From NCBI RefSeq assembly GCF_026011735.1, contig NZ_BRVN01000001.1, positions 392,623 through 456,622 of the forward strand: 64,000 nucleotides of DNA. Direction: 5' to 3'. Source of the stretch: Dietzia sp. NCCP-2495 (GTDB lineage: Bacteria; Actinomycetota; Actinomycetes; Mycobacteriales; Mycobacteriaceae). Position numbers and translations under genes: made by a program. Below the pieces are notes generated by a model, which was not told the DNA's origin, ran no database searches, and saw only the letters and a program-made list of their open reading frames with translations. Below, piece after piece: positions 23,014 through 33,193 of this stretch (within the stretch, counting starts at the first letter, position 1; every line of letters starts with the position of its first letter).

Positions 23014-24362
23014 TCGGTGTCCACTCCCTCGAGACGGATAACGCTGGTGATGTTGGTGACGGCGTCCTGGTCGGAGAGCGCAGCCACCGTGTCCGCCAGT
23101 GCACGCTCCGATGCGCGGTGGGTCAGGACCGTCAGTTCGGCGGTGGGCTGTGCGTCCTCGCCGCCTTCCGCGGGCGCCTCGACCTCGGTCTGACGGACCT
23201 GCGCGATCGAAACTCCGTGCGTGGAGAACTCTGCCGCGACCTGGGACAGCACACCGGGCTTGTCGGCGACGCGCATCCGTACGTGATAGCGGGTGAGGAT
23301 CTCGTCCATCGAGGCCACCGGCAGCGCGGCGTACGTGGACTCGCCGGGTGCCCGACCCGCTCCCACCTTGTTGCGGGCCGCAGCGACCATGTCTCCGAGC
23401 ACAGCCGAGGCGGTCGGTGCACCGCCCGCACCCTGGCCGTAGAACATGAGGCGACCCGCGGCCTCCGCCTCGACCACGACGGCGTTGAACGCGCCGTTGA
23501 CAGCCGCGAGCGGGTGGGTGTTGGGCAGCAGAGCCGGATACACACGGGCGGACACCGCCTCGGTCCCGTCCGCCCTACGCAGCTTCTCGCAGATGGCCAG
23601 CAATTTGATGGTGCAGTCCATGTCCCGGGCCGACTCGAAGTCCTCCGGGGAGATCCGCGAGATCCCCTCCCGGTAGACATCGCCGGCGGTCACGCGACTG
23701 TGGAACGCGATCGAGGCGAGGATCGCGGCCTTGGCGGCGGCGTCGTAGCCCTCTACATCTGCTGTGGGATCGGCTTCGGCATAGCCCAGACGCGAGGCCT
23801 CGGTCAGGGTCTCCGAGTAATCGGCCCCGGTGGATCCCATCTCGGAGAGGATGTAGTTGGTGGTGCCGTTGACGACGCCGACCACGCGCTCTACCTGGTC
23901 GCCGGCCATCGACCGACGGAGTGGGCCGATCACCGGGATCGCCCCGGCCACCGCAGCCTCGAAGTACAGGTCGGCTCGGGAGGAATCCGCGGCGTCCGCG
24001 AGCTCGTCGGTGTACTCGGCGAGAAGTGCCTTGTTCGCGGTGACGACGGACTTTCCCTGTCCCAGGGCGTCGAGGAGGAGGGGACGTGGCACGTCGATGC
24101 CACCCATGAGTTCGACGACGATGTCGACGTCGTCCCTGACCACCAGCGATGCCGGATCCGCGGTGAGCAGTTCGGGGTCGAGCCCACGGTCCTTGCTCAG
24201 GTCTCGTACGGCCACACCGCGTAGTTCGAGGGGTGCGCCGATCCGCGAGGCGAGCGCCTCCGCGTTCTCGGTCATGAAGCGGATGACCTCGGTGCCGACC
24301 GTGCCCATTCCGAGCACCGCCACTCCCACGGGTCGCACGCTTGACGCACTCGCGTCGCTCAC
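23010..24362 (-). CDS. hom: Homoserine dehydrogenase
   Basis: A 450-residue enzyme reducing aspartate semialdehyde to homoserine, the branch point to threonine and methionine. The nucleotide-binding motif is [13 protein letters not shown], the catalytic domain has [11 protein letters not shown] and the [21 protein letters not shown] segment, and a C-terminal ACT domain begins near [16 protein letters not shown] and probably mediates feedback control by threonine. Start GTG at 24362 overlaps the lysA stop by 4 nt (GTGA). Confidence 0.97.
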   Translation of the reverse strand: MSDASASSVRPVGVAVLGMGTVGTEVIRFMTENAEALASRIGAPLELRGVAVRDLSKDRGLDPELLTADPASLVVRDDVDIVVELMGGIDVPRPLLLDALGQGKSVVTANKALLAEYTDELADAADSSRADLYFEAAVAGAIPVIGPLRRSMAGDQVERVVGVVNGTTNYILSEMGSTGADYSETLTEASRLGYAEADPTADVEGYDAAAKAAILASIAFHSRVTAGDVYREGISRISPEDFESARDMDCTIKLLAICEKLRRADGTEAVSARVYPALLPNTHPLAAVNGAFNAVVVEAEAAGRLMFYGQGAGGAPTASAVLGDMVAAARNKVGAGRAPGESTYAALPVASMDEILTRYHVRMRVADKPGVLSQVAAEFSTHGVSIAQVRQTEVEAPAEGGEDAQPTAELTVLTHRASERALADTVAALSDQDAVTNITSVIRLEGVDTE

Positions 24363-25777
24363 TGTCCCACCTCCAGACTCGTCAGATCGTCAAGGGTCTC
24401 ACGTCGCAGCACGAGTCGTGCGCGTCCGTCACGGACCGCCACCACGGCGGGCCTCCCGATGAGGTTGTACCTGCTCGACATCGAATAGCAGTAGGCGCCG
24501 GTGGACGCCACCGCGACCAGGTCTCCCGCGCCGACGTCCTCGGACAGCCACAGATCCCGGACCACCACGTCACCGCTCTCGCAGTGCTTGCCCACCAGTC
24601 GGGAAACGACCGGCTCGGCCTCGGAGAACCGGCCGACCAGCCGGGCGTCGTACTCCGCGTCATACAGTGCGGTACGGATGTTGTCGCTCATCCCGCCGTC
24701 GACGCTGACATACCGCCGGGTCTCGCCTCCGGCGAGGGTGACGTCCTTGGTGACCCCGACCTCGTAGAGGGTGACGGTACCGGGTCCGGCGATCGCCCGG
24801 CCGGGCTCAACTACCAGCGTCGGCGGCGTAAGATCGGATTCCTGGGCGAAGGAGGCGACGATCTCCTTCAACGACGCCGCGAGCTGCGCCACCGGCGGAG
24901 GATCGTCAGATGGGACGTAGCTGATCCCCAGCCCACCACCGAGATCGAGATGGTCGAGCTGGGCCGTGCGCTCGGCTCCGAACTCGTCCACGATGTCGCG
25001 CAGTAGACCGATCACCCTGCGTGCGGCGAGCTCGAACCCGTCGATCTCGAAGATCTGCGATCCGATGTGGCTGTGCAGTCCGGTCAGTCGGATGTTCTTC
25101 GCCGCGAAGACGCCGCGGACAGCCTCCATGGCCGCTCCCCCGGCCAACGAGAACCCGAACTTCTGGTCTTCGTGTGCGGTCGCGATGAACTCGTGGGTGT
25201 GGGCTTCGACGCCGACCGTCACGCGGATGAAGACGTCCTGGAAGACTCCCTCGTCGCCGGCGATGCGATCGAGGAGGTCGATCTCCCCCATGGCGTCGAT
25301 CACCACGTGGCCGACCCCGTTGCGCACGGCCATTCGGAGTTCGTCAGCCGACTTGTTGTTGCCGTGCATGGTGATCCGCTCGGCCGGGAAGTCGGCTCGC
25401 AGGGCGATCGCCAGTTCTCCGCCCGAGGCCACGTCGAGGCTCAGCCCCTCCTCGGCGACCCAGCGGGCGACCTCGGTGCACAGGAACGCCTTCGAGGCGT
25501 AGTGCACGCGATCGGGACCACCGAATGCCTCGGCCATCTCCCGGCAGCGGGACCGGAAGTCGTCCTCGTCGATGACGAACAGGGGGGTGCCGAACTCGGC
25601 GGCCAGGTCGGTCGCCGTGACTCCGGCGAACTCGACGACTCCGTCATCGCGTCGTGCCGCACCACGGGGCCAGACGGCGGGTGCGAGAGACATGACGCCG
25701 GCGGCGTCGGCGGGACGTTCGCCGATCGCCGGGGCGTGCGGGTACTCGTGCCGGGTGCCGGCGGGGTGTGCGCTCAC
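24359..25777 (-). CDS. lysA: Diaminopimelate decarboxylase
   Basis: A 472-residue PLP-dependent fold-III enzyme making lysine from meso-diaminopimelate. The PLP lysine is in [13 protein letters not shown], the glycine-rich phosphate-binding region in [11 protein letters not shown], and the second active-site cysteine in [12 protein letters not shown]. The C-terminal [12 protein letters not shown] is typical. Start GTG at 25777 overlaps the argS stop (GTGA) and has GGAGAAG upstream; an open extension of 44 codons lies inside argS and is rejected. Confidence 0.96.
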   Translation of the reverse strand: MSAHPAGTRHEYPHAPAIGERPADAAGVMSLAPAVWPRGAARRDDGVVEFAGVTATDLAAEFGTPLFVIDEDDFRSRCREMAEAFGGPDRVHYASKAFLCTEVARWVAEEGLSLDVASGGELAIALRADFPAERITMHGNNKSADELRMAVRNGVGHVVIDAMGEIDLLDRIAGDEGVFQDVFIRVTVGVEAHTHEFIATAHEDQKFGFSLAGGAAMEAVRGVFAAKNIRLTGLHSHIGSQIFEIDGFELAARRVIGLLRDIVDEFGAERTAQLDHLDLGGGLGISYVPSDDPPPVAQLAASLKEIVASFAQESDLTPPTLVVEPGRAIAGPGTVTLYEVGVTKDVTLAGGETRRYVSVDGGMSDNIRTALYDAEYDARLVGRFSEAEPVVSRLVGKHCESGDVVVRDLWLSEDVGAGDLVAVASTGAYCYSMSSRYNLIGRPAVVAVRDGRARLVLRRETLDDLTSLEVGQ

Positions 25778-27426
25778 ATCTTCTCCGGTGCGTTGACGCC
25801 GATGAGGCGGAGTCCGTTGGCCAGGGTCTGGCGGGTCGCGGTGCTCAGAGCGAGTCGCGCGGCGTGCAGGGCGCCGGGTTCCTCGTCTCCCATGGGCAGC
25901 ACGCGACACGAGTCGTAGAAGCGGTGGTACGCGGCGGCCAGTTCCTCGAGATACCGTGCCACGCGGTGCGGTTCACGCAGGTCGGCGGCGCTGGCCACGA
26001 CTCGGGGGAACTCGCCGATCGTTCGGATGAGCGCTCCCTCTCGGTCTTCGACGAGCAGGGACAGGTCCGCGCCCTCGGTCGTGACCCCGAGATCGGCGGC
26101 ATTGCGCGCGAGCGAGCACAGGCGTGCGTGCGCGTACTGCACGTAGAACACCGGGTTGTCGTTCGTGGCCGACGCCCATAGCTGGAGGTCGATGTCCATC
26201 GTCTGGTCGACCGACGAGCGGATGAGGGCATAGCGGGCCGCGTCCACTCCGATCGCCTCGACGAGGTCGTCGAGGGTGATGACGGTGCCGGCGCGCTTGC
26301 TCATCTTCACCGGGACACCGTCACGGACGAGGTTGACCATCTGGCCGATGAGGACCTCGATCGTCTCCGGGTCGTCTCCGAGAGAGGCGGCCGCGGCCTT
26401 GAGCCGCGCGATGTAGCCGTGATGGTCGGCACCCAACATGTAGATGCACAGGTCGAAGCCACGTTCACGCTTGTCGAGGAAGTACGCGATGTCACCGGCG
26501 ATGTAGGCGGCGTTGCCGTCCGACTTGAGGACGACGCGGTCCTTGTCGTCACCGAACGCCGTCGAGCGGAGCCACCAGGCGCCCTCGTTCTCGTAGAGGT
26601 TGCCGTTGCTCTTGAGGGTCTCGATGGCACGGTCGACCGCGCCGGAGGTGAACATCGAGTTCTCGTGCGTGTAGACGTCGAAGACCGTGCCGAACTCGGC
26701 CAGGGACGTCTTGATGTGATCGAACATCAGGTCCACGCCCGTGGCCCGGAACGTTTCGAGACTTTCGTCCTCGGGAAGGGCCAGGATGTCGGGGTGCGCG
26801 GCGACGATTCGGGCGGCGATGTCGTCGATGTAGGCGCCCGCGTACCCGTCTTCCGGGGTGGGTTCGCCCTTGGCGGCGGCGGCAAGCGACCTGCTGAAGC
26901 GGTCGATCTGTGCGCCGTGGTCGTTGAAGTAGTACTCGCGGGTCACCGCGGCTCCGGAGGCCTCCAGTACCCGACCGAGCGCGTCGCCGACGGCTGCCCA
27001 GCGGGTGCCGCCCAGATGGATCGGCCCGGTCGGGTTGGCCGACACGAACTCGAGGTTGACCCGACGGCCCGCCATGGCATCGCCTCGGCCGTAGTTCTCA
27101 CCCTGCTCGATGACGGTCGCCACCAGGGAGCCCTGTGCACCGGAATCCAACCGGATGTTGATGAACCCAGGACCGGCGATCTCGGCGGCGGCGACACCCG
27201 GATCATCGGCGAGCACCGCGGCGAGGTCCGCCGCCAGGTCGCGCGGGGCCACACCGACCTTCTTGCCGAGCTGGAGCGCGATATTGGTCGCATAGTCCCC
27301 GTGTTCCGGGTTACGTGGACGCTCGACGGTGACGGCCTCCGGGACGAGCGAGACATCGGCTCCACGGTCGGCGAGGAGTGCCACGAGGGCGGCACGGATG
27401 ACGGCGGCGAGATCGGCGGGAGTCAC
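25774..27426 (-). CDS. argS: Arginyl-tRNA synthetase
   Basis: A 550-residue class I synthetase. The N-terminal Add1 domain is followed by the HIGH-equivalent motif [13 protein letters not shown] and a KMSKS-equivalent KMSKRAGT. The C-terminal anticodon-binding domain ends in [17 protein letters not shown] at 27426 lies 8 nt after a TAGGAT -10 element, implying leaderless transcription. It heads the argS-lysA-hom-thrC-thrB cluster, all overlapping by 4 nt, as in mycobacteria; a divergent tRNA-Arg gene lies 194 nt away. Confidence 0.97.
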   Translation of the reverse strand: MTPADLAAVIRAALVALLADRGADVSLVPEAVTVERPRNPEHGDYATNIALQLGKKVGVAPRDLAADLAAVLADDPGVAAAEIAGPGFINIRLDSGAQGSLVATVIEQGENYGRGDAMAGRRVNLEFVSANPTGPIHLGGTRWAAVGDALGRVLEASGAAVTREYYFNDHGAQIDRFSRSLAAAAKGEPTPEDGYAGAYIDDIAARIVAAHPDILALPEDESLETFRATGVDLMFDHIKTSLAEFGTVFDVYTHENSMFTSGAVDRAIETLKSNGNLYENEGAWWLRSTAFGDDKDRVVLKSDGNAAYIAGDIAYFLDKRERGFDLCIYMLGADHHGYIARLKAAAASLGDDPETIEVLIGQMVNLVRDGVPVKMSKRAGTVITLDDLVEAIGVDAARYALIRSSVDQTMDIDLQLWASATNDNPVFYVQYAHARLCSLARNAADLGVTTEGADLSLLVEDREGALIRTIGEFPRVVASAADLREPHRVARYLEELAAAYHRFYDSCRVLPMGDEEPGALHAARLALSTATRQTLANGLRLIGVNAPEKM

Positions 27427-27434
27427 GTCTTCAT

Positions 27435-27440
27435 ATCCTA
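27435..27440 (-). promoter_or_regulatory. -10 element (TAGGAT) of the argS-thrB operon
   Basis: TAGGAT ends 8 nt before the GTG start of argS. No Shine-Dalgarno site exists, so a leaderless mRNA is likely. This would be the main promoter of the five-gene cluster. Confidence 0.55.
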
Positions 27441-27534
27441 GGTGTCGGCACGTAGCGGGGGGAATCGGACACCGCTGTCGCCTGCAGGATCGAGGCCCGG
27501 CGGGGTCGATGCGGCCCCGCCCCGGGCACGGTGC

Positions 27535-27540
27535 TACGAT
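27535..27540 (+). promoter_or_regulatory. Possible -10 element (TACGAT) of tRNA-Arg
   Basis: TACGAT lies about 80 nt before the mature tRNA 5' end in the 193-bp gap divergent from argS. No clear -35 hexamer was seen. Confidence 0.35.
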
Positions 27541-27619
27541 CAGTCTCGCTGTTCGACGGGGTCCGGCCCCATCGGTCGACACCGTCAGTTCAGCCTCCGG
27601 CTCGCGTCGCCGGTATCCC

Positions 27620-27692
27620 GCCCTCGTAGCTCAGGGGATAGAGCGTTGGTTTCCGGTACCAAAGGTCAGGGGTTCGATTCCCTTCGGGGGCA
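27620..27692 (+). tRNA. tRNA-Arg (anticodon CCG)
   Basis: 73 nt fold into a full cloverleaf: acceptor GCCCTCG/CGGGGGC with one T-G pair, D arm GCTC...GAGC, anticodon stem TTGGT/ACCAA around the loop TTCCGGT (anticodon CCG, codon CGG), a 5-nt variable loop and the T loop TTCGATT. The discriminator is A; CCA is not encoded. Placement beside argS is the usual location in this group. Confidence 0.97.
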
Positions 27693-27699
27693 CCGCGAA

Positions 27700-27742
27700 A
27701 AACCCTCTCCCGCCTGCACAACGCAGACACGGGAGAGGGTTT
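27700..27742. terminator. Strong Rho-independent terminator after tRNA-Arg
   Basis: A 13-bp perfect stem (AAACCCTCTCCCG, 27700-27712, with its complement at 27730-27742) encloses a 17-nt loop, preceded by As and followed by a T-rich tract. Confidence 0.85.
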
Positions 27743-28003
27743 CTTCGTTAATTGCCGGAAACAAGCAAGTCTCAGCTGCTCCCACAGCAACGAGGGCCGG
27801 ATCAGCCGGCGTCACCATCGGGCTGATCTTCGTCCGGGGGGTGCACTCGATGGGTTCCGGGCTGCAGTCGCCGCTCATCTCCGCACCTGCGCATCAGCTG
27901 CGGGTCATGCTCCCGACGAGGTACCGGGAAATCGGTGGCATCGTGCTCGACTCCGAAACGAGACACGACCGCCGTGTTGTCCACCGCTGTCACGCGGTGG
28001 CCG

Positions 28004-28483
28004 TCACTTCGGGAGGACGATCCCGTCGATCTGCTCGATCCGGGACACGACACGCTCGTAGATATCGGTGAGCGCCTCGACCTCGTCGGCACTGAGTGCG
28101 TCGATGAACAGTTCCCGCACCTTCTCGACGTGCAATGGCGCGACCTCGCCGATCGCTTGTGCCCCGGTCTCGGTCAGGGTGACAATCGTGCCGCGACCGT
28201 CCTCTGCGCAGTCGTTCTTGGCGACCAGGCCGCGCCCCTCCATACGCCGCACCTGGTGGGACACACGACTGCGGTCCCAGCCCAGCGCTGCACCGAGGTC
28301 CCGCGCACGGAGCCCGCTGCCTTCGGCCTCGCTGAGACTGACCAGCACCGAGTAATCGGACTGCGACATCGACGCATCTCGCTGCAACTGCCGCTCGATC
28401 GCGAGGTCGAGCAGCTGGTTCATGTCCCGGTATCGGCGCCACATGCGCTGCTCGTCATCGGTCAACCAGCGTGTCTCGCTCAT
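28004..28483 (-). CDS. MarR-family transcriptional regulator
   Basis: A 159-residue winged-helix regulator. The order is dimerisation helix (WRRYRDMNQLLDLAIERQLQ, in part), helix-turn-helix (LRARDLGAALGWDRSRVSHQVRRME, in part) and wing (GRGLVAKNDCAEDGRGTIVTLT, in part), as in MarR proteins that dissociate from DNA on binding phenolic or similar ligands. A lone gene with no obvious partner: upstream is the SbcC-like operon end and downstream the tRNA-Arg region. Target unknown. Confidence 0.9.
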   Translation of the reverse strand: MSETRWLTDDEQRMWRRYRDMNQLLDLAIERQLQRDASMSQSDYSVLVSLSEAEGSGLRARDLGAALGWDRSRVSHQVRRMEGRGLVAKNDCAEDGRGTIVTLTETGAQAIGEVAPLHVEKVRELFIDALSADEVEALTDIYERVVSRIEQIDGIVLPK

Positions 28484-28558
28484 GGTGCTATTAGAGCACG
28501 GACCGTGTCACCTACCGGCGTCAGGCACAGGTCACGACGAGTTGATGCCACCACCATC

Positions 28559-31195
28559 TCAGTCACCCGACACGGATGAGCGGCGCATGACGTGGGTCCG
28601 GGCACCACCGATGCCTGCGAACCGGGCGCGGTCACAGGTGAGGACCACCACCTGGGACGTCGACGACGCGGCCGCGATCACGGCGCCCATCGTCAAGCGG
28701 CGTGTGGGGTCGGTATAGCCCATCGTGTCGTCGAGGAACACCGGCACGCCGGCCTCCCCGACCAACCGCGCACACGCGATTCGCACGATCACCGCGAGTT
28801 GCTCTCTGGCGCCTCCGGACAATGCGTCATAGTCGACCGTGACGTCGCCCAGGCGACGTGCTTCGATCGTCAGGTCGTCACCGAGCCTGACGTCGAAGTC
28901 TCGACCGTAGACAAGCGAACCCAGGTCGACGACCGCGCGGTGGAACGGCTCCTGGTACGCGCGCATCGCCTCGGAACGGCGTGTGGTAAGGGTTCGGTGG
29001 AGCAGGTCCGCGGCCCGCGCCCGGCGCCACAGCGCATCGTTCTCCCGTTGGGCTTCGCGGAGTTCCCGGTCTGCGGCGGACACCTCACCCAGCCGTCCCT
29101 GGTCGCCGATGACGTTCACCCGCCCCAGTGCGGTGGCCACCCCGTTGGCGGCTTCCCGCTCCTCCTCCCTCAGGGCTGCCTGCGAGGCACGGACGTTCTC
29201 CAGCAGTTCGGGCGGTGCGTCCGCGAGTACCGCGTCGAGATCCGCTCGTGCCCGTCGTGCCGCCTCTCGAGCCTGCTCGACTTTCGCTCGAGCCCGCTCC
29301 TCCCCCTCAGCCAGGGCGTCGTCCGCCACCGCCTCGCGGGCACGGGCAAGGACGTCGGCGCTCGCGGCCGACCGGGACGCGGCATCCTCGGATAATGCCT
29401 GCCTCGTGGCGTGAGCGGTCCTCATGCTCGCCACCTCCGTCGCGGCCGTCCGGTCTTCGGCTCTCCGGACACTAAGCAACTGCTCCGCAGCTGCTGCAGC
29501 GGCGACCGGATCGCCCTCGTCCCGGTCACCTCCGACAGCGTCACCCCCGACATCGCGGGCGGCGTCGACTGGTCCGGAATCCCGGAGCTGGTCACGTAGC
29601 GCGTCCCGACGGGTGACCAGATCCTCGAAAGTGTCCCCGACCAACAGGTCGGTCCTTCTCCGGCGCAGTGAGGCGATCTCCGCGCGGAGCTCGGTGGTCA
29701 GCTTCAACCGCTCCTCGGCCGCGGCCCGACTGTCCACCCCCAGCTCTGTCAGCAACGCCCCGAGCTGCTCGCGCGCCGCGAACACCTCCCGGCGCACCGC
29801 GTCGGTATCGCCTGCGGGGACGACTTTCAGCGCGACGGATCCCACCTCGAATGTCGTGTCCTCGACGATCCGGAGGGACCACCCCGGATCCGCCTCGCGG
29901 GTCTCTCCGGCGAGGTCTACCTCACCGCTGCCGGAGACCTCGACGGTGGGGGCGCTGGCGACACTCCTCACCTCGGCTTCCCTCAGCGTGTCGTCCGCGG
30001 ACCTGATCTGCTCGACCGCAGCCTCATCGACCTCCACCTCGACGAGACGCGCCTGGACGGCCGCGAGTTCGTCCCCGACCGAGGTCAGGGTGGCGACGAG
30101 GTGATCCACCCTGTCCAGTTCGGTTCGCCGATGCTCGTTCTCCTTGGCGGCACGGACCGCGTCGAGACGTGCCCGGGCGCCGGTCAGATCGGCTTCCGCG
30201 GCCTCGAGCGCGATGCGGGCCCCGTCTGCACGGTCTTCGGCCGGTGCCAGCCGCTCGGCGATCTCCTCGACCTCGTCGCGCAGCCGCTCCGCTCTGGTCC
30301 GATCGCGCTCGACCTCCTCAACGAGCGCCGTGCGTTCGCGCGCACCGCGAGACGCGGCATCGTGCTCGGCGGCAGCACGGTCCACTTCGGCTTCCGCCTC
30401 GGCGCAGGCATGCCGTCGCTCTACCACGATCGCCCCGGCGGCCTCGAGACGCACGACCTCGGCATCGACCGATGCCAGTGCCTCCCTACGGGCACGATGC
30501 ACGGCGACCTGCCCGGCGTGGTCCTCCACCGCGGCGTCGAGCTCGGCGTGCGCGGCCCTGGCCGCGGACAACGCCGCACTCGCGTCGAGCACTCTCGCGT
30601 CCGACTTCGCGAGCTCTCCGGTGGGATCCCCCTTGCGCGCGGTGAGATAGCGGTTGCGCTCCTCCGCTACCCGCGAGATGAGCGAATCATCCCCGGTGGG
30701 ATCTCCGCCGCCCGCCGCCGCGTCCAACGCACGACGGAGTGAATCCATCCCCTTGGCGGCATCGACCTGGCCGATCGGTTCGTCCTGAGCGATGCGGAGT
30801 GCACGCCACAGCGAGCGGTCCACCTTGCGGTCCAGGAGGTCCCGTACGTGGTCATGAGCGTCGTCGCCCGTGAGCGCCTGGCGGGCTGAGTCCGGGAACT
30901 CCAACGAGGTCCGCTTTCCCCGGACGAACTCCTTCCTGTACACCATCCGTTGACCATCGACTGTGAACTCGGCCTCGACCACCACCGGGACATCCCGTCC
31001 GACCGGGCTCGCCGCCTTGACGTCGGCACGACCGGACGAGGCCTTGTGTTCCAGGAGCATCTCGAGTGCGTCGAGGAGGCTGGTCTTCCCCGACTCGTTG
31101 GGCCCCTCGATCACCAGGACCCCTCGCCGTGGCACCATGACCTCTTCACGGGTCACGCCACGGAAGTCCTCGAGCAACAGTCGGTGCAGGATCAT
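28559..31195 (-). CDS. SbcC/Rad50-like SMC-family ATPase (Rv1278-like)
   Basis: An 878-residue ATPase with split nucleotide-binding halves: Walker A (EGPNESGKTSLLDALEML) at the N-terminus, a long Ala/Arg/Glu coiled-coil middle (about residues 190-700), and at the C-terminus the ABC signature ALSGGAREQLAV and Walker B VPVFLDDTMGYTDP. It is presumably the ATPase of a nuclease complex with the calcineurin-like protein encoded directly upstream (4-nt overlap). No CxxC zinc hook is present in the coiled-coil apex, unlike SbcC or Rad50; a single cysteine (RRHACAEAEA) occurs. The pair corresponds to Rv1277-Rv1278 of M. tuberculosis. Function in DNA processing is inferred. Confidence 0.85.
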   Translation of the reverse strand: MILHRLLLEDFRGVTREEVMVPRRGVLVIEGPNESGKTSLLDALEMLLEHKASSGRADVKAASPVGRDVPVVVEAEFTVDGQRMVYRKEFVRGKRTSLEFPDSARQALTGDDAHDHVRDLLDRKVDRSLWRALRIAQDEPIGQVDAAKGMDSLRRALDAAAGGGDPTGDDSLISRVAEERNRYLTARKGDPTGELAKSDARVLDASAALSAARAAHAELDAAVEDHAGQVAVHRARREALASVDAEVVRLEAAGAIVVERRHACAEAEAEVDRAAAEHDAASRGARERTALVEEVERDRTRAERLRDEVEEIAERLAPAEDRADGARIALEAAEADLTGARARLDAVRAAKENEHRRTELDRVDHLVATLTSVGDELAAVQARLVEVEVDEAAVEQIRSADDTLREAEVRSVASAPTVEVSGSGEVDLAGETREADPGWSLRIVEDTTFEVGSVALKVVPAGDTDAVRREVFAAREQLGALLTELGVDSRAAAEERLKLTTELRAEIASLRRRRTDLLVGDTFEDLVTRRDALRDQLRDSGPVDAARDVGGDAVGGDRDEGDPVAAAAAAEQLLSVRRAEDRTAATEVASMRTAHATRQALSEDAASRSAASADVLARAREAVADDALAEGEERARAKVEQAREAARRARADLDAVLADAPPELLENVRASQAALREEEREAANGVATALGRVNVIGDQGRLGEVSAADRELREAQRENDALWRRARAADLLHRTLTTRRSEAMRAYQEPFHRAVVDLGSLVYGRDFDVRLGDDLTIEARRLGDVTVDYDALSGGAREQLAVIVRIACARLVGEAGVPVFLDDTMGYTDPTRRLTMGAVIAAASSTSQVVVLTCDRARFAGIGGARTHVMRRSSVSGD

Positions 31196-32376
31196 CGCGC
31201 TCCCCCGTCCACGAGGCGGTACAGCAGACTCAGTGCATTGCTGGCGTCCTCCGCCTCCGGTCCACCGCTTGTCGCGACCTCCACCAGGTCTCCGACGGCC
31301 CGACTCGCGTACCCGTCGACGAGATCGGTCAGATCCGTGTCCTCAGCCCGCACCACGAGGTGGGTCCGGGACTCACGGATAAAGGCACTCGCGAACAGAG
31401 CGTCCCACCGGTCGACCAACTCGTCGATCCGTGCTCGGAGCGCCACCCCGACGGTCCCGGTGAGACCGAGCTTGAGCACGGTCCGCGGCTTGTCCCCGAT
31501 CGCCTCGATTCGCTCGGCGAGTGCGTCCAGGTCCGACTCCGTGTCGATCTGGGCGTTGACCGCAAGGAAGGACCACCGACCGGTCCGATGAGTGGTGACT
31601 GTGGCGGCACGGTTCCGCCCCGGTCCCGCGGCGTGGAGTTCGACGAGGAGGGCGGATCCGGAATCCTTCTCCACATCGTCGAAATCGGTCGTCTCGGGAC
31701 TTCCGGAGAACCAGATCCGCTCCCCCGAGCCGACCTGCGTCACCGAGTGTCGGTCTCCCAGCGCGACGTAGTCCACACGTCCGGAGTCGACGGCCCCCTC
31801 CAGTTCTGCCACCGAGAGGGCCTCGACCGACGGCGAGTGCCCTCCGTACACCTCGTCGGTCCCACCGTGCGCGACCAGGACCCGGACCCCGTCGGTGGGC
31901 TCGAGTGCGGCCAGTAGTGCGGGCATCCGCGAGGGATCCGGACGCTTGGAGGTCCAGGGCACCCCCACGATCTCGACCCCGGGGCGGATCTCGACCGGGT
32001 CCGCGCCGTCGAGTACGACGACCTTCCCGCTCTCGACCACCCCGGAGAAGTCCCGACACCGCAGAACGGACGACACGTCCAGCGGGTCGTGGTTGCCCGG
32101 CAGGATCAGCACCGGAACGGGGAACGACGCCAGGACCTCGGCCGCGCGTAGCACCACGGACCGCGGCACCGCATTGTCCTCGAACGCGTCGCCTGCGACC
32201 ACGACGAACTCCGCCTCGTGCTCTACCGCGAGCTCGGCGAGCTCGGCGACGGACGCGAGCCTGTCGGCGGTGTACCGGGCCTGCGCGTCGTCGCCGAGGA
32301 ACCGACGGGTCATCCCGAGCTGCCAGTCGGCCGAATGGAGGAAGCGGACGGCGTCACCGTCCCGTGGCGTGGTCAT
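31192..32376 (-). CDS. SbcD/Mre11-like metallophosphoesterase (Rv1277-like)
   Basis: A 394-residue calcineurin-like phosphoesterase, likely the nuclease partner of the SbcC-like ATPase that follows. Metal-binding motifs: HSADWQLG near residue 14-21, GDAFEDN, LPGNHDP and VAHGG. In motif I the usual DxH is DWQ, with Gln19 replacing the histidine seen in SbcD and Mre11. The C-terminal half is a capping/ATPase-binding domain without close recognisable motifs. The ATG overlaps nothing upstream; the stop overlaps the next gene by 4 nt. Activity is inferred from the family. Confidence 0.85.
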   Translation of the reverse strand: MTTPRDGDAVRFLHSADWQLGMTRRFLGDDAQARYTADRLASVAELAELAVEHEAEFVVVAGDAFEDNAVPRSVVLRAAEVLASFPVPVLILPGNHDPLDVSSVLRCRDFSGVVESGKVVVLDGADPVEIRPGVEIVGVPWTSKRPDPSRMPALLAALEPTDGVRVLVAHGGTDEVYGGHSPSVEALSVAELEGAVDSGRVDYVALGDRHSVTQVGSGERIWFSGSPETTDFDDVEKDSGSALLVELHAAGPGRNRAATVTTHRTGRWSFLAVNAQIDTESDLDALAERIEAIGDKPRTVLKLGLTGTVGVALRARIDELVDRWDALFASAFIRESRTHLVVRAEDTDLTDLVDGYASRAVGDLVEVATSGGPEAEDASNALSLLYRLVDGGAR

Positions 32377-32425
32377 GGCCGCATCGTAGGTCGCCGGTAT
32401 GACACGGTCGCCCCTGACACGGGTC

Positions 32426-33193
32426 TCACGGCGCCCCGTAGTGACCGAACGCGTCGAGGAAGTCCTCCAGATCGGCCACCACCCTCAACTGCTCGAGCGG
32501 GTCGTTCGTCGCAGCGGCCGCCATCCGTCGCGTGACGGGTGCGTCCAGCAGATCCTCCAGACCTGCCGGTGCCGGAGAGGGAACGGACGGGAGCAGCGGG
32601 TCGCTGCCCCACAGGCTCTCGGCCATGTCGACGTCGACCCCACCGGACTCACCCGCTCCGTCGCCGCGAAGCAGGATCCCGAGGGTGTCGGCGCTGAGAC
32701 CGCGGAGCTCGAACATCACCGAGGGCGAGGCGTCCCACCACTCCACCATGATGTTCGCCGCCGCGAGAACGTGACGGCACGGACCCGGCTGTACCGGGCA
32801 ATGACAGGTGTACGAGGTGGCCCCGTCGACCGCCGGGAGCAGGAGGAACCCGACGGTGTCGGAGAAGTCGCCGGCGAGCGCTCCGAGTATCCCGTGCTCC
32901 TCCCGCCGCAGCGCCTCACGCAGTGACTCGGAATCCGAGTGGTCCAGCGGGGCGAACAAGAACTCGACCGTGAAGGGTAGAGGTCTGCTCCCGGCGACGT
33001 CGCAGCGGACGATCCGTCCCGAGTGTTCCAGTGACAGGACCTTGTCCTCGCGCGCGTCGCTGCGTCCGAGGTACGCCTCGGTGCGCGACACGCCCGACTC
33101 GAGATCGGCGGTCCACCGCCTGCTCCACATGTGGCCACCGAACGCGCCAGCGCGCGAGCGCGCCGTGATCCCGGCACCCGGCCCCGGACTCAC
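32426..33193 (-). CDS. SWIM zinc-finger protein, partner of SNF2 helicase
   Basis: A 255-residue protein with a central SWIM motif, CHCPVQPGPCRH (CxCx6CxH), around residues 130-140, flanked by unannotated alpha/beta sequence. SWIM domains bind zinc and often DNA or protein partners. Its start overlaps the helicase stop by 4 nt, so the two are translated together. The pair matches Rv2102-Rv2101 (helZ) of M. tuberculosis. A SWIM protein next to a SNF2 helicase suggests a DNA-remodelling or repair complex; the substrate is unknown. Confidence 0.85.
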   Translation of the reverse strand: MSPGPGAGITARSRAGAFGGHMWSRRWTADLESGVSRTEAYLGRSDAREDKVLSLEHSGRIVRCDVAGSRPLPFTVEFLFAPLDHSDSESLREALRREEHGILGALAGDFSDTVGFLLLPAVDGATSYTCHCPVQPGPCRHVLAAANIMVEWWDASPSVMFELRGLSADTLGILLRGDGAGESGGVDVDMAESLWGSDPLLPSVPSPAPAGLEDLLDAPVTRRMAAAATNDPLEQLRVVADLEDFLDAFGHYGAP

